Assembly: GCA_026874595.1 (NCBI GenBank) | Contig: CM049310.1 | Location: forward strand, 19,878,058 to 19,942,057 | DNA: 64,000 nucleotides | From: Sipunculus nudus | Lineage: Eukaryota > Annelida > Sipuncula > Golfingiida > Sipunculidae | Reading direction: 5' to 3' | Shown: in pieces, positions 1-13,073 of the stretch | How positions within the stretch are numbered: position 1 is the first letter of the stretch | Layout: the number at the start of each line of letters is the position of its first letter | The notes under the pieces: model-generated | Told to the model about the DNA's origin: nothing | What the model saw: the letters and a program-made list of their open reading frames with translations, nothing else | Database searches by the model: none | Position numbers and translations under genes: made by a program

Positions 1-1829
1 ATTCTAAACTGTAGTTTGTAACTCTTGGATTTCTCTTTGGATAAAAAAGGTATAGTGCATATATATCAATGGAATATGTATTTAACAGAAAAAAGGTCAA
101 GAAAAAAATATAAAGAATCGCTATGCATTCCCGCACTCGCAGCTACAGATAAGCCTATCATGTGATGAATTAGTCAAGGCGTCCGAAACAAGGATCAAGA
201 ACACACGTGTTTCCACTCCATCGTATCCTATTTATTAAAAAAAACACACCTCCAGTCCAGGACTGTTCAAATCAGACTGAAAACGAGTGAGACTATTTGA
301 CCAAGAGAGTTGATGGGAACCAACGCGAACCAACCGCATGCATACCTCAATTACATCGGTTGCTCTATTGGCCTGGAAGCTTAGGCGGGGATTTGTGTAG
401 TTTGATTAATCACGTTCAACCCGCGACATCCCAAAGAATCGGGATCTACCAATCTGACCGGCTAATGTTCTTCCGCTGCTGCTGATCGCGGCTCAGGTCT
501 CATTTCTGAACCAGCATGATCGCAGGAGGGGCACGGTTGTCGGCTGCCCCTTTTGTTTGGAGGCCACAGGCACCATTTTAGAAAATCCCCGAGGACTTAA
601 AGGATGAGACATCTTGGCAGTTTGTTCTTGATTCTTTCCGACTTTAAAACGTTTCCAAGACAACTTGATCAACCAACGAAGATCTTGTTTTGGTGTTTCA
701 GGTAAGCAGCAGACCACGATTATACATTGCAGTTTTTGTTCATAATATAATCCAAGCACCTCGTTAAAATAGACAATTCTTGATCTTGGCCAGGCTTGAC
801 AAACAGTAATGTTAATCTAGTTATAAAATATATATCTGACCTATTATAAGTCTGTTAACGCCTTTTCCCTGCTTATTGGAATGTAAGGGAATTCAACGTT
901 TAGGTAACCATTTTATTTTCGGTACAATTTTTGATAGCACGAGCGGTATTCAGCATAGCTTTTCTTTCGAGGTTTCTATTATTAATTGCTTATTATATAT
1001 GTTAAATAAATTATATCAGGTATTTATGTTATACATGTGACAGCCTCTATGGAGCGCTGTGATTCTACTGGATTATATATACTCTTATATACATTTGTTC
1101 AGCAAAATCGTCCTCGGATATATTAATTTTTTTGGGAATGGTTCTAACTTGAATACCTGCAGATTATTTTCAGCTAAAACAGTATGCTACTTAAGGTTAC
1201 TTGTACATGAAAACAGACTAATTTTGAGTCTAAACTTGGTATTTCAGTATTATACCACGGTATTCTCACTGCCTTTATAATGTACATCACGTGGAAGTTT
1301 AGGAACAGCTTTGTGTTTCACTTATTACTCATAAACTCAGTACAAAGTTTTTCTCGAATGCCTTTCGTAAGTCGAAAAAGCTCATAAAAACTACAACTAC
1401 ATATGTAACAGGACTCTAGCCTTTTGAAATAGTTGCATTTTCTAAATGTGTTCATATGTTTATTCGAGAATTTTGTAATTTATTTTTTTTCTATTGAAAT
1501 TAGCCAGACGTTCGGCCGCGCGTAAGCCGTGTATGTTTCATGCCACATGACCAATAAGGCAAAATCAAACATAATTTTTAACATGGACAGATTTTTTTTA
1601 CTAAATTCTCCATAAATTTCTGAAATGAAACGTCGTGAAATGATTTCCAAGAGTGCTTAAAATATCTAAAATATGTGTTACTCTTTTTATTTAAATTAAA
1701 CTTTTATTAATTTTGATTTTAAAATTTTTCTGAGACTTCTCTTGTGTCTAACATGAGTTTTTTTCATGCAGCTTTTGTGTATACTTAGTTAATTCTTCCT
1801 TCCTGAGCCCGCAAAACTATACAGCACAT
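1..1829. other. Unannotated AT-rich stretch
   Basis: No recognisable gene. The region near 490-700 is less AT-rich and ends at TTTCAG followed by GTAAGC (about 698-709), which looks like a splice acceptor fused to a donor. Both strands are open for 60-90 codons there, but neither translation is recognisable. The remainder is ordinary AT-rich DNA. Confidence 0.4.
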
Positions 1830-1985
1830 TGTTACGAAGAGAATTTATTCAGGGAAAAATACTGGGCCGATCCGGGGTACGAACCCATAACGGTGGTGCA
1901 CAAGTCCGGCGTACCAACCGCTTCGCTAGCAAAGCAAGCTTCACTAGCGAGACAGTTCGGTCCGCTTTCATGTCACCCCGTAACA
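1830..1985 (-). repeat. 156-bp tRNA-like element with inverted termini, copy 1
   Basis: The element starts TGTTACG and ends CGTAACA, a perfect 7-bp terminal inverted repeat. A second copy of 157 bp lies at 28906-29062 with the same termini and high identity. Read on the minus strand it carries an A-box-like TAGCGAAGCGGTTGG and a B-box-like GGGTTCGTACCC at tRNA-like spacing. This suggests derivation from a tRNA gene with a possible internal Pol III promoter. The ends also fit the TG...CA ends of a small LTR, so a solo LTR is an alternative. I could not find a clean target-site duplication. Confidence 0.7.
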
Positions 1986-2032
1986 CACCCCCTCTTGAGA
2001 GCATTGGTGTGTCTTTTAGATAACAGCCCATA

Positions 2033-2720
2033 TGTCAGGAGTGGTTAAATGTATTGAGCTGAAAGTTTGCATGTTTATAGATCTTGGATATATCCATCTA
2101 GTAATGCCGACTGCGAAGCGTCCATCTGTGCATTTGCCATCTGTTCGTCTAGTTGTTTCTTTAAAGTATTTTGTTGAAACTGTGCATGTCCTCAAATCCT
2201 CCACATCTCCATCTCGTTTACAAGACTGGTGGCGCCATCTGCAGTCATTTTCGAATGGCGTCCATCTGTATATTTGCTTTTGGTGAAAAAAGCTCATGTC
2301 TCAGGAGTGGTTCAAGGCATCAGTCTGACATTTTGCACGTTCATTCATCATCGAAAGTTTTTTATAAACCAGACAGATGGCGCCACCTTCCTTCCCTTTT
2401 TTAGAATAAATCAATGCCCATTTTCAGGAGTGATTTGCCGTATTGGCCTGAAATTGTGCATATTCATAGATCTTGGACTCCTCCATCTTCTACTCAAGAC
2501 CGGTAGCGCCATCTGCAATCGTTTCTCCGTGGCGTCCATCCGTATATGTGTTTTGGGTTAAATTTGCTCATATCTTAGGAGTGGTTCAAGATATTGGTCT
2601 GAAATTTTGTATGTCAATCAAACTTGGAGGGTTTTCTCTTAAACCAGACAGGTGGTGCCATATTTATTTTGTTAAATCAATTAATGCCCTTTTCTCAGAG
2701 TGATTTGCCGTATTGGCCTG
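2033..2720 (-). repeat. Tandem array, about 275-bp units, 278-bp family
   Basis: AGGAGTGGTT or AGAGTGATTT recurs near 2037, 2303, 2427, 2578 and 2697. Like-to-like spacing is about 270-275 bp, so each unit has two diverged halves. GCGTCCATC recurs near 2118, 2258 and 2532. Reverse-complemented, the units match the plus-strand array at 19.1-20.0 kb: a GCAAAAT-type block, CCACT(T/C)CTGAGA(T/C)ATGAG, then CAGATGGACGC and GGTGGCGCCACC-like blocks. The family is therefore dispersed and present here in opposite orientation. Short open frames in the array are by-products of the repeat. Confidence 0.8.
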
Positions 2721-4460
2721 AATTTGTGCTTGTCGAAAGATCCATAGAGTTTACTTTCCCATCCAATCTTGTATGGAAAGGTAATGATGTTAGCACTGAG
2801 TAGATGGACAAAAAACTGCCTTCTTAGCATCTTGGTATTTCCTGGTCAAGAAGCCCACTGTTACCCATTTCTAAGGACTATTAACAAAATTCATGATTTT
2901 TCTTGCTCTCTGGCAGTCATTTTGCTCATTGCTTAACGTTCCTTGAATTCAGCTGAGCGCCATTGCCCATGGGCCACTAGTTACGATTCCCATAAGGTTT
3001 CTTTACCGCGGACTAAGGAGCAGACTGTTATAGCTTCCACGTGGTAATTTAGTTAAAAGTTATTTTTGCATTTGTGTCATTCTTTGGGTGAAATGCTTCA
3101 TATAACATGGGGCAGTACTGCTTTGGAATGTATAGTTAATTTTGCTTATTGTTCTCAGTTATCTCTGTTTACAACTAGAGATAAAAAATTGTCACATCTC
3201 TTAATGATAAAAAATTCTTTCAATTAATCAATGATTATTTTGATCTAAATTACCTACGAAATTAAACGGTCCGCTTAGTGCTACCCTAACCCTCCAACAA
3301 ATTTCATCATAGTCTGTCAAAAAATGTTTTAATGTAGTTGATAACAGATATATTATATATGTGTGTGTGTAATTCCGAGCCATGTCTTTTATAGTGCTGG
3401 CATAAAAAAATCGCTACGAAACATGGGTGTAAAACGTACGGTGTCTCCACATGACAGGTTAATCCATAGGATTTTTGCCACACGGCTGAGTGGTGCTACT
3501 GAAATAAATTTACATTTACAGTCACACAAAGCTTTGGTAAGCGTGCTTCTTAAACATAACCCTATTCATCCGCAATAGTTGTCCTGCTTCCCGACTGCGA
3601 GTTTCCGGTGGGCCGCCCTTGTCTTCGTCCGATCAATTACATAGTGCGGCAACCTGTTTTTCAAAGCCACCCCTGTTGGTGACGCCGCGTATATTGGAAA
3701 ACACAATCTAAGCATGAAAGTGAATAGTGTATACAAGAACGATCTAAGCATGAAAGTGAATAGTGTATACAAGAACGGATGAAATAAGCAGACGTTATGA
3801 TTACGACATGCCATAAAGCAGATTTTGCGGATAAAACACCGGCTTGTGATAGAAAATCGTATTGCTCGCGCCTCTGTCTTCGTCTGGTCCACTGGGATAC
3901 ATAAACAATGAAACTCGTGTTCAGCTGAGTTATTCGTGAAGCACGGGACATGGTGAAGGCGTATAGTGAATAAAAACCTACAGAAATGGGTAATTTTGTT
4001 ATTGTGAAACTACGTGAATTTTAGCAATTAGTGATTTACAAGTTGCTAATGGCGTAATACCCTGCATTGATTTGGACTCCGATATAATCAGTCCCGTTTC
4101 TTTTACTTTGGTAAGAAGCACCATCCAGGCGGTGTTGGCCGGTAATCGGATTTTGTAGCCCTCTGGAGATGAAACACAAATGCCAACATAAATATTTACC
4201 CTCTTTAACCGGCTTTTCGTTCAACCGTGCACTAGAGGCTGAAGGCACCATCCGAAAAAAAACTTTATCTGAAGTGCGATTAGTTCGACAGCTTTTGTAA
4301 TTATTTAGGAAAAAATAGGCAGTTTTTTTTCAGATGAAATAAATGAGGGAAAGAAAGAGAAATTTTCACCGAAAACTAATTAAATTTGCCTTTACTTAAG
4401 CCGGTCTTGTGTCAAGATATAATTAATATAAAATTTAGTTAATCTGAAAGTGTAACTAAA
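2721..4460. other. Unannotated stretch with one short duplication
   Basis: No gene recognised. A GTGTGT run lies near 3360. The 3.57-3.95 kb part is more GC-rich and contains two related blocks around TGTCTTCGTC (near 3620 and 3875), with overlapping open frames of about 100 codons that match nothing I know. Confidence 0.4.
3706..3777. repeat. Perfect 36-bp tandem duplication
   Basis: Two identical 36-bp units, 3706-3741 and 3742-3777, each starting ATCTAAGCATG and ending ACAAGAACG. The identity implies a recent slippage or duplication event. Confidence 0.95.
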
Positions 4461-4681
4461 CGGGTGGATCCAGGATTTTGGAAAGGGGTGGGGGGGGGGG
4501 GGGGGTCCAACCCAGGAGGACTAAAGAAATACCTTAAAAAAAGTCCCCATGCAGGTACGGAAAAGTGGGGTCCAGGCCACAAAACTTTGTCTGAAATACA
4601 AAAAGGTTACGACGGATGACAAAAAAAAAGGGGGGGGGGGGGGTACAGACCCCCTGGAACCCCCTCCCGGATCCGCTTCTG
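4461..4681. mobile_element. G-tract MITE-like element, copy 1
   Basis: Begins GGGTGGATCCAGGATTTT and ends GGATCCGCTTCTG, so the ends are inverted around GGATCC. The interior has two long G runs (about 4488-4505 and 4630-4643) and shared blocks such as CCAGGAGGACTA and GGTCC. A diverged copy is at 12871-13073 and a left-end fragment at 63510-63600. The short length, inverted ends and lack of coding capacity fit a non-autonomous DNA transposon. The superfamily is undetermined because no clear target duplication is visible. Confidence 0.6.
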
Positions 4682-5383
4682 AATTAATATTGCGGTCCAC
4701 CGATGTTTGGAGGGTTGAAGACAGCTCGGCGAATCCTTCGTAAAGCTATTAATAATATTCATAATAATCCAAATATTCAATAGTTAATATAACGTTATAC
4801 CAAACCAAGCTTTACATTTAATCCATTTATGAAAGAAAATTTCTAAACACTGCTTATAAACTGTTAGATATCCCTTTTGATTTATAAACATCCATACAAG
4901 GGGATTAAAGATATAAACATGCACAAGGTGGAGAAAAATTACAGGATAATAGCTATAATATATTATGGAAACTACAACGGGATAAGTAAGACTGCATTCT
5001 TTGAGAACTGTTCTTTGGCGCCATAGCAGTCACTCATGAGTGATTAATAAAGCACAGGGGACTTTCAAATCAAAGGAACATTATACAACATTCCGATTTC
5101 AACTTTTACCAAAAGTTATTTAATGTTAATACCCCCAATACTTGTGCATGCTGCTTTACAGCGGCCAGCTGATTAAACTTGATTCATGTGAGAAAAAGTC
5201 GAGACGTTATTCAAAGGGCAATGATGAAAACAGGCAATTGGAAACTGGTCTATAATATAAACATAATAACAATCATAATCATAATCTTGTCCGGATAATC
5301 ATTATCTCCGATGAAAAATTTAACAGAGTTTAAGTAGTTGAAAATGTATTTTAATTATTATTGAGTACCAAGACTGTGTACAT

Positions 5384-5415
<32 letters not shown>

Positions 5416-7079
5416 AAAAATAATTTAATTTGAAAAAAAAATACTGTTACGGAACCTAATATAAACAGATTACGTATGCGTGATGAACACAAATTTTGTA
5501 ATGGAGATAAAAAATCAAATTCTGTAACACTAGGCAGCGTGAAATGTCTAGGGGAATGAATAAAGAAATCAGTGTTTTTTTTTTGTTAACAAATAACTAT
5601 GATTTATTCTTAAAACAACCCTAACATTACAGTACACTAAATCAATACAATTACACAGCCTAATAACAAAGTGCACAGTACCTTGATACCACCACTGTCA
5701 CAACGATAAATCCTGTAAAATATATATGCCGGACGAAAGTCTACACAGATCCTCTCGATGAACAACAGTCCAATGTAAATCTCTTGTAACAATCCAGAAA
5801 GTAAACTTAAGGCAGGCAGCATTAAATTGTATAGAGTTACTAATAGCAGAATCCCTGAAATTACTGTATAATAGGACAGGTCCCACAAACTGACATACAC
5901 ACGTCGGTGTCCGCTGGAATCTTCTTTAACCTCTCTTTCCGTTTAAAACACAGCCCCTATTTATAACATCTTGCCCCAAGCCGAGTATTTTCCACTTCTG
6001 GAACAGTCTAAAGGATCTAACAACGAGAGTTCAACCAGTACGGATTAAACTGAGAATGCAATACGCGGCCAGACACAGGCGCTACAACACGAGTTACGCC
6101 CGTGTCACACAATAAAACGGGCACCAGTACAAATACATAGTCGATGAATTCAGTGTGGAATAGTCCTTTTGATGTTCACCTAAAATAGATATGTGTATGT
6201 TACGTAAATTGTTCATTTTTAAATATTTAAACCGTCAAGTAGGTTCTTAAAATTATTCAGGGACAACATGTCCACCAGACGAGCCCAACATAAAGGGACA
6301 CCATGATCATTTTAAATCTGTGGCGGGCAACAGGGGGCCTATTGAAACGTCAATTTGTTCCATGACAGTTTGACGTACACGTTTCGTCAGAGAGGGAGCC
6401 CCTGGGGCTGGGGAGACAGCCTATATGGCTTGAAGATGATTCATACTAACGTAGTCGGTCGTGCCAAGCATATTTATTTCTCATCTGTATTTCAACGCGT
6501 ATTGAAAGGAAGCGATAAATAAGTCGGTCCTTAACGTTCTTTCCCCTTTCAGTCCCCTCCTGGGTGTGCATACTGTACTGACGGAAGGGCAAAGATCAAG
6601 GTCATCTATTACTGTGGCACTGTGCTCTAATTTTTTGACAGGCACCCAGCCTCAGAATTAAAAACACAAGGAATTTAAATTTTGTCTGATTTAATCATAA
6701 TTAATGTCTGATTCTATACAAAACATCACCCATTCACTAATGTTAACTTAGAAAGTCAACCCGCTTATATATTGTTAATTTTGTGTTTTAAATGTATACG
6801 ACAAAGATGTTTAAACTTCATAAGGATTATACCGATTTCCCGCAGCCCAAGTATCTTTGGAAAATATGAGAACTGGGTTTCAGTAATTTCTGTTTGGATT
6901 AGTCTTTTTTTTTAAATAATTTATATTTTTCACATGAGTAATGATGATCCTGAACATTTTATGTTGTGCTTCTAAAAACGCGAATTACTTCCTGAATAAA
7001 AATAACAGGAACAATAATTGCATGTACAAAATTTAGCAACTAAGATTTAATCGTTATTGTTCCATAACCTGCAGAAATG

Positions 7080-7080
<1 letters not shown>
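4682..7080. other. Unannotated AT-rich stretch
   Basis: No gene recognised. Apart from the GA microsatellite at 5384 I see only ordinary AT-rich sequence. A moderately GC-rich part around 6290-6440 has no coherent open frame. Confidence 0.4.
5384..5410. repeat. (GA)n microsatellite
   Basis: Uninterrupted GA dinucleotide run of about 13 units. Confidence 0.95.
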
Positions 7081-7142
<62 letters not shown>

Positions 7143-7156
7143 TATATATATATATT
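7081..7156. repeat. (AT)n microsatellite
   Basis: Long AT dinucleotide run with one short interruption (TTATATTA) near 7138-7144. It generates a spurious Tyr/Ile-rich frame on the minus strand. Confidence 0.95.
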
Positions 7157-10100
7157 ACTGTATAGCTAACTTTGATTGCTGACTCTTCAGAAAAAAAGAG
7201 ACCCACACAATCAAGGAACGAAACCATCATTGTCACCTTTATTCTGGGTCAACGTACTTTGAAGATCAATTTGATCTTGTTGATCATGAAAAAAATAAAT
7301 AACAAAGAGGTCAGATCTGAGCATTATGTAAATGTAAATGCTGCTCAATAAATACCTCCTTTAAAGTACCTGCCTTCCAAGCTAAACGATGGATCGTGTG
7401 GATCATGTTTCCCTCGTTAAACAAATTCCAGAACCCCATCTGGGCATAGGATATATGACCCGGTGTGTCTTTCATCGATTTGCTTTGCCTAGATAACAAG
7501 GGAACGTGGCGATACACAGATATTGGTTTTGTAGGTGAATACGACCTATGTATATTCGTGCCTTTTCGCCGCTTGCCGCACCCCAAATTGGCAGAACTTT
7601 CACTTCCATAAGGCCAGTAATGCGTCCTCACCAAAAGGCCAACAAAATTAAACAGAGAATAACTAAGGCAAGTCCATGTGTCCTGCCCACTTCTCGCCCG
7701 TGTTTACCGGCTCTGGGTGTTTCTTTACAAGCAGTTATCTCTTTCCTGTTTATATTGTTGTCCCTTCAGTTTGAATTCCGTAGAAAAATATTTCTGTCGG
7801 CTGTGACATAACACGCAAGTTCAGAAGGTTGGTGAGAAAATTGGAGCCGGTCGCCGTGTGATGATGCAAAGTAGGGTAATAGGTATCATTCAGTCATGAA
7901 CACCTCACCAGGACGTTCTATCAGATGCAGCGGTCAAGTGGTCTGCACTGAATGACTGTACTGTTTTATACTTTTTACTTATAAACCTTTTCTTCTCCTT
8001 GTGATATGGCTGTCCTTGCCTTTTTATTTCACGACTTGATAACGGTGTATATATGGTTTTTATATAGATTTGTTATTTCACGAATACGCCTATGCGCTTT
8101 GAATGCTCGTGTGTTGATAAACAAGTTAGTCTATCTAAAAGACGTCACTATTCTTCTTTACCTAGAGACTAACACGGCCACAACATTAATTATTATTATT
8201 ATTTTTATTATTATTATTATCATTATTATTATCAATATTAAATGTATGTGTGTGTTTATTTTGCTTTCCCGGGTGGTTATTCGTACAAAATGGTTTAATA
8301 AGAGCACCATTCTTAATATACGATTACATTTAACTTTAACACAAATACACGCACGAACACACGACCAACAGTAAAGAGATAAACAATGATCACCTGTGCC
8401 CAAATATATAGCTTTTGTTAAGTGTAAACAAAATGCGTTTAAGATTTGTCTTTAAGTTTGTCTTTATCAAATTTACCTATGCTGTAAGATGGTTCGGTGA
8501 GTATGCTATGGGCTTTCTTGCTGTAATTGTGTTACTCCTCATAATGGAGAAAATATCCTAAAAACAAAAAAAACCACTTGTTAGTAGAACCTATTATATT
8601 CTCATCCTGCTTTTATAAAGGTTGAGAATGGTAAAGGGTTTCTTATGACAGGATGACGATAAAAAAAACACACACACTGACCGCGTGCCCCCAAATATAT
8701 CTATTTCTTTTAATGTAATCTTCTTGAGCGAAGGCATGTCGAGAACACAATAAGATGGGATATCGTAAATCTGTCATCCCTCCTAATGACACAGTTTAGA
8801 CACCGTGCCAATTCCTTCTAACCCGGGGGCATTAAAACGACTGCGATCCGTCTGTTTGTCTAGTAAATATGTAAAGACGGACACTGTCAGGAGTGTCCTT
8901 GAGGCACAAAGATAAACAACTGTCTTGTTACGCTTTCCATTGCATACCAATTCTCTGTGTAAATTAGAATTCCGGATCTGTAATATCGGCTCCTGTAACA
9001 AAAGACTAAGATTGTCACAATGCCAGCTCCTGTCCGTTCATTTTTACAATACATAATTAACCAACCAATGTAACTATAAAGTCATTTCCATATGTGTCGT
9101 ATGCATACTACTGATATTGAACGTACCCTAGCGATTATTCGCTGTTATATTGTGGTTTTCATGTCTTACTTATTTATTTTATATTCACTGGGTGACGCAG
9201 ATGATATGTTTATTCCTAATTGTTTTGTCTGTTTGCAACTTTACGTTAAAAATTATGTACGCTTCATGAATGCCGCTCCGCCACCGCCCACGTTTCTTGA
9301 AGGGGAAAACTGAAAAAGATTCCTTTCACATTCTGCATACATATGCGTATAAAGATATTGGCCAATTATTGGAAGATACATATAAATATTCATTCAGGTA
9401 ATGAAATTTACTATAAAATTACCTTGATCTTCAGAATTATCATGTCGCTAAGGATTGGTTCGAACGATAAATTGTTCTAAATTGATGTGGACATAAGTCA
9501 TTGGTTTTGAGTTGCTTCGTCATTTACACCACGTCCGATCTGTTTCTATAGGTGTGACCTTTATATCCCCGTTTTTTTTTCACAGAACAAAAGTATGCCT
9601 TAAAAAAGAACGAGACTTGTAGGACCAATGATATATCATTTTATACAGAAATATATATCATTTTTGTACAGAAATTCTACGTGGACAGGGTTGTAAGGAT
9701 TGGCTTGGTAGAGAGTTCAGAAAGTGTCCATTGATCTTAGATTAGCTTTGTCTCTTGAACAAGACGTTGTTCAGCATGTAACCAAACAAAGCTTGTAGGA
9801 GGGAAACTAATTCAAAGAGGAATATTGCCAAGGTCACAGGATACTTCGTCATGCACGATTTAGAATCAACAAGTTTCTAGGTTTTATATAAAAACCTTTC
9901 TCAGACATTATTAACCCCTTTCACTTCCTGATCTTACACTTTCAACGGAACTCTCTGAGCTTTTATTGAAAAATCTATTCCTCTAAAGAATGTGTGAAAT
10001 TAAAATATATATATATCTTATATGTAGAATGAACTGTAAATTTTATCTATTTACCTTAAATGTATATTTTTCTTATTTTTGCTAGGTATTGTATTAAAAT

Positions 10101-12870
10101 TCCACAAACACAAGCTACTCGTATAGCTAATACAGAGTTAAATATTTTTCCAAATTATAGACATTATTGATGGGATGTTTGTTATCTAATAAGAAACAAT
10201 ATTAAAAACATATACTTGCCATCAAGAAAGGAATCGATAGAGTAAAGAAAATATAACAATAACCTATTTTTATGTTATTTATACACCTCATACAGTTCGC
10301 TTTAGTATCATATTATTAACTAAGACTGTTATATAACTGTAAACAGCAAGCTTTTAATATTCCTTCACCGTTCGAATCAGTCTTTAGAAGTAACAAGATT
10401 TTTTTTTGTATTCCTGGTCTTACGTATTCCTTTTAACTGGTAAACTACTCCTGTGGTTTCCCATCTGTACCAAGGAGGGCTTTTACAGTCGCAAATTCAA
10501 TTAAGGTAATCAGAGTTTGACCAATTATTTTCAAAACAACTCGTTTTCCATTTAAATGGTTATGATTCGGTGTGAACCGACCTTTCGTGAACACGTCGTA
10601 GGCAGTCGCTAAAGGCTAATGAGACGAAATAGCAGTTTTTATTAAATGTTGCGTGATTGAATCATCCTAAAACCTTACGCCGTGGCATGCATGCTGGTGA
10701 ACAAATGCGATGAATAAAGTGCCATTGATTTGATACAGGACTCGGGAGCCACCGACAAGTCCGGCGTGCTAGCGCAGGACAAGGATCTCTATCGGTGCCT
10801 TGCGGGTTTACCATCATCAGGCCCACAGGACAGGCGGACGGCGAAAACAGTTGATTCAACCCGCACCGCCTGCTGGGTGATCGTTCTCATTAGCACAACA
10901 TAAGTTGATGCTTTTGGGGGAAAATCGTAACACTTACTTACTTGACCTTGAGCTAACTTTGCATATTTGTAAAAACCTGGAACTGGCGCTATAAAAAAGT
11001 GAAACAAGGACATCCTGAAAGCTTGTCTTTGTAGAGCATATAACACAAACACAGGACAGCACTTTCGTTCAGGTAAGAATAAAATTTATTCAGTCTGTTT
11101 TCTGTGCAATTGTCATAATATAACACAAGGGAATAGAACTGCAACTGGAATTTTCTGTGTAAGTTACTTTCTCACTGGTTCGCCTGTGACTGAAAACATT
11201 CTGATTTGTTGGTTGACTGCTTCTTTCATTGAGTTCCTGCCTTATTGGATGTTTTATTCAAGAAAACCTTTTACCTTTTATTCAACCAATGCCGACACAG
11301 GTATGGTAACACCGTAACAATTCCTTTGTATATAAGTCGTCGTAAAGTAACACAGCATCTTATCTACAAGGATTTCCTGTCAACTGTAATTTATGTAACG
11401 CAACTACTCTGAAAAGCATGGTAACTCTCTGATTTAAGATAAAATTGAAATATTTACTTCTTTGTTGATCCAGCAAAAGGGGCCTCAGTTATATTTAAAT
11501 CCATTTGTGTAATCGTAAATATTATCGTATCTGCATTTATATCAGCTATTCTTATGAAGGGTGACTTACCAAAGGAACATGTCCGAATTTTTCATCCAAA
11601 GAAGCAATTGAACAAATGTTTCACGTAACTGATATCCTGTAATTATGTTTGTTTCAGTTTACCCTTAACATTTTTAAATGTAAACGTAAGAATAATTTAA
11701 ATAAAAAATAATCCTGAACAATATTTTTTTAATTATCCATGAATATTTGCTTTACATGAATATCGTTTATATAATCTGCTCTATCCATGTATTATTTAAC
11801 ATATTATAATGATGTGAAGGCTTCAGTTTGTAGCAGTTTAAAAAGCCTAAAGTTCTACTTAAGATATCCAATATCCATAATATCTTAACAGTGACCCACA
11901 ATTTGTCCACAAAGGTAGGACGAGCTGGAACGATTCACTTAAATTGCATGCACGACCTCATAGAATACAACTGTTTAATGGAAAAAAAAAATATATTCAG
12001 CTAATAAAGATCAAGTGATAAATTTGCAAGTAACATAACCGGAATCTAAAATGTAACTCCGTTCGAGTGCTTATGGCTATTGACGGTTTCTTTGTGGATA
12101 GCAGTTCTTTTTCCGACGACGGATTGGTTCATGTTACAAGTTACAACCAAATGAATTCGTCGAACTTTTTACGTCCAAAACGGCATTGGAATTATTTTTA
12201 TTTTGATCACTGACAATTGGCTAAATCTCTTCCTCTTAATACGCTTTATACATTTTGTTTTACACGTATCGGATAAATAGTATTACAGCTCTAACGACAG
12301 CTGCCGTTAAGCTTACGAATTGTGAAGGTCATTGATAAACTTGTGTCCTTGACAAACGGATTTACTTTTTAGGTACATTCCCACATGAAATAAGTAAGCG
12401 ATTCTGAACAATTATTGTGTCGCAGCATGAAATACAAAAAGGCAAGAGTAAGGTTCTTTATAAAAAAAGATAATAAAAATTTCCTAATCACATTAGTTTT
12501 AGTGGTGAAAATATTCCACGAAATATAGACCATTCCGTGGCTGATTAATCTGCGGCTTCGGTACAGGAGGAGTTATGGTCTTAAAAAATAAGAAAAAGGA
12601 CGTATTAAAACCGCGTTCAAAGATTTGTTTGTGATTCATGAATGTTAGGCCGGTGACCAGTAGAGAGCTCCTGTAACAGACAGGTAGCAGCACGGAATAT
12701 GTCTTGGAGCTCATTCGTCAGCCACATTAGGTTACAGAAGGTGGACGAGTTCTTTGCCAAATGACAATTAATGACGTCATTCTGGAAACGCAGCTGTTTC
12801 ACAAAGATTGCTTCCATTCATAAGAAATAATGAATCACAATCGAATGTGTGATCAGTAATGTGCACAACA
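7157..12870. other. Long unannotated stretch
   Basis: No gene recognised in 5.7 kb. Open frames are short; the longest are 122 codons at 8006-8374 (through a TTA repeat) and 107 codons on the minus strand at 7311-7634, neither recognisable. Near 10725-10900 composition becomes GC-richer. The minus strand there shares ACGCCGGACTTGT (10754-10766) with the tRNA-like elements at 1830 and 28906, so an older tRNA-derived fragment may lie there. Confidence 0.4.
8186..8233. repeat. (ATT)n microsatellite
   Basis: Imperfect trinucleotide run of ATT/TTA with a few substitutions. Confidence 0.9.
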
Positions 12871-13073
12871 AGGGCGAATCAGGGATTTAGGAAAAAGGGG
12901 GGGGGGGGAGCAGGAGGACTAAGGAAACACCTTAAAAAAGGTCCCCAGGTCCGGAAAGGGGGGGGGGGGGGTCTAGGCCGCAAAATTTTGTCAGAAACCC
13001 TTAAAAAAGGTTGCTTTGGATGAAAAAAGGGTCCAGGGTGTCCGGATTCCCCCCCCCTCCGGATCCGCTTCTG
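12871..13073. mobile_element. G-tract MITE-like element, copy 2
   Basis: Related to 4461-4681. It begins GGGCGAATCAGGGATTTAGG and ends GGATCCGCTTCTG. It has G runs at about 12897-12909 and 12959-12971 and a C run at about 13050-13058. The blocks AGGAGGACTAA, GGTCCCCAGGTCCGGAAA and AAAATTTTGTC are shared with the other copies. The minus-strand frame that starts outside it (13257 downward) runs into its right end, which brings a TTTGCAG junction. Confidence 0.6.

Noticed and set aside
7311-7634. 107-codon minus-strand frame
   Set aside because: No recognisable motif, no splice or promoter context, and an overlapping plus frame of similar quality.
8006-8374. 122-codon plus-strand frame
   Set aside because: Its centre is a translated (ATT)n microsatellite giving poly-Ile, with unremarkable flanks.
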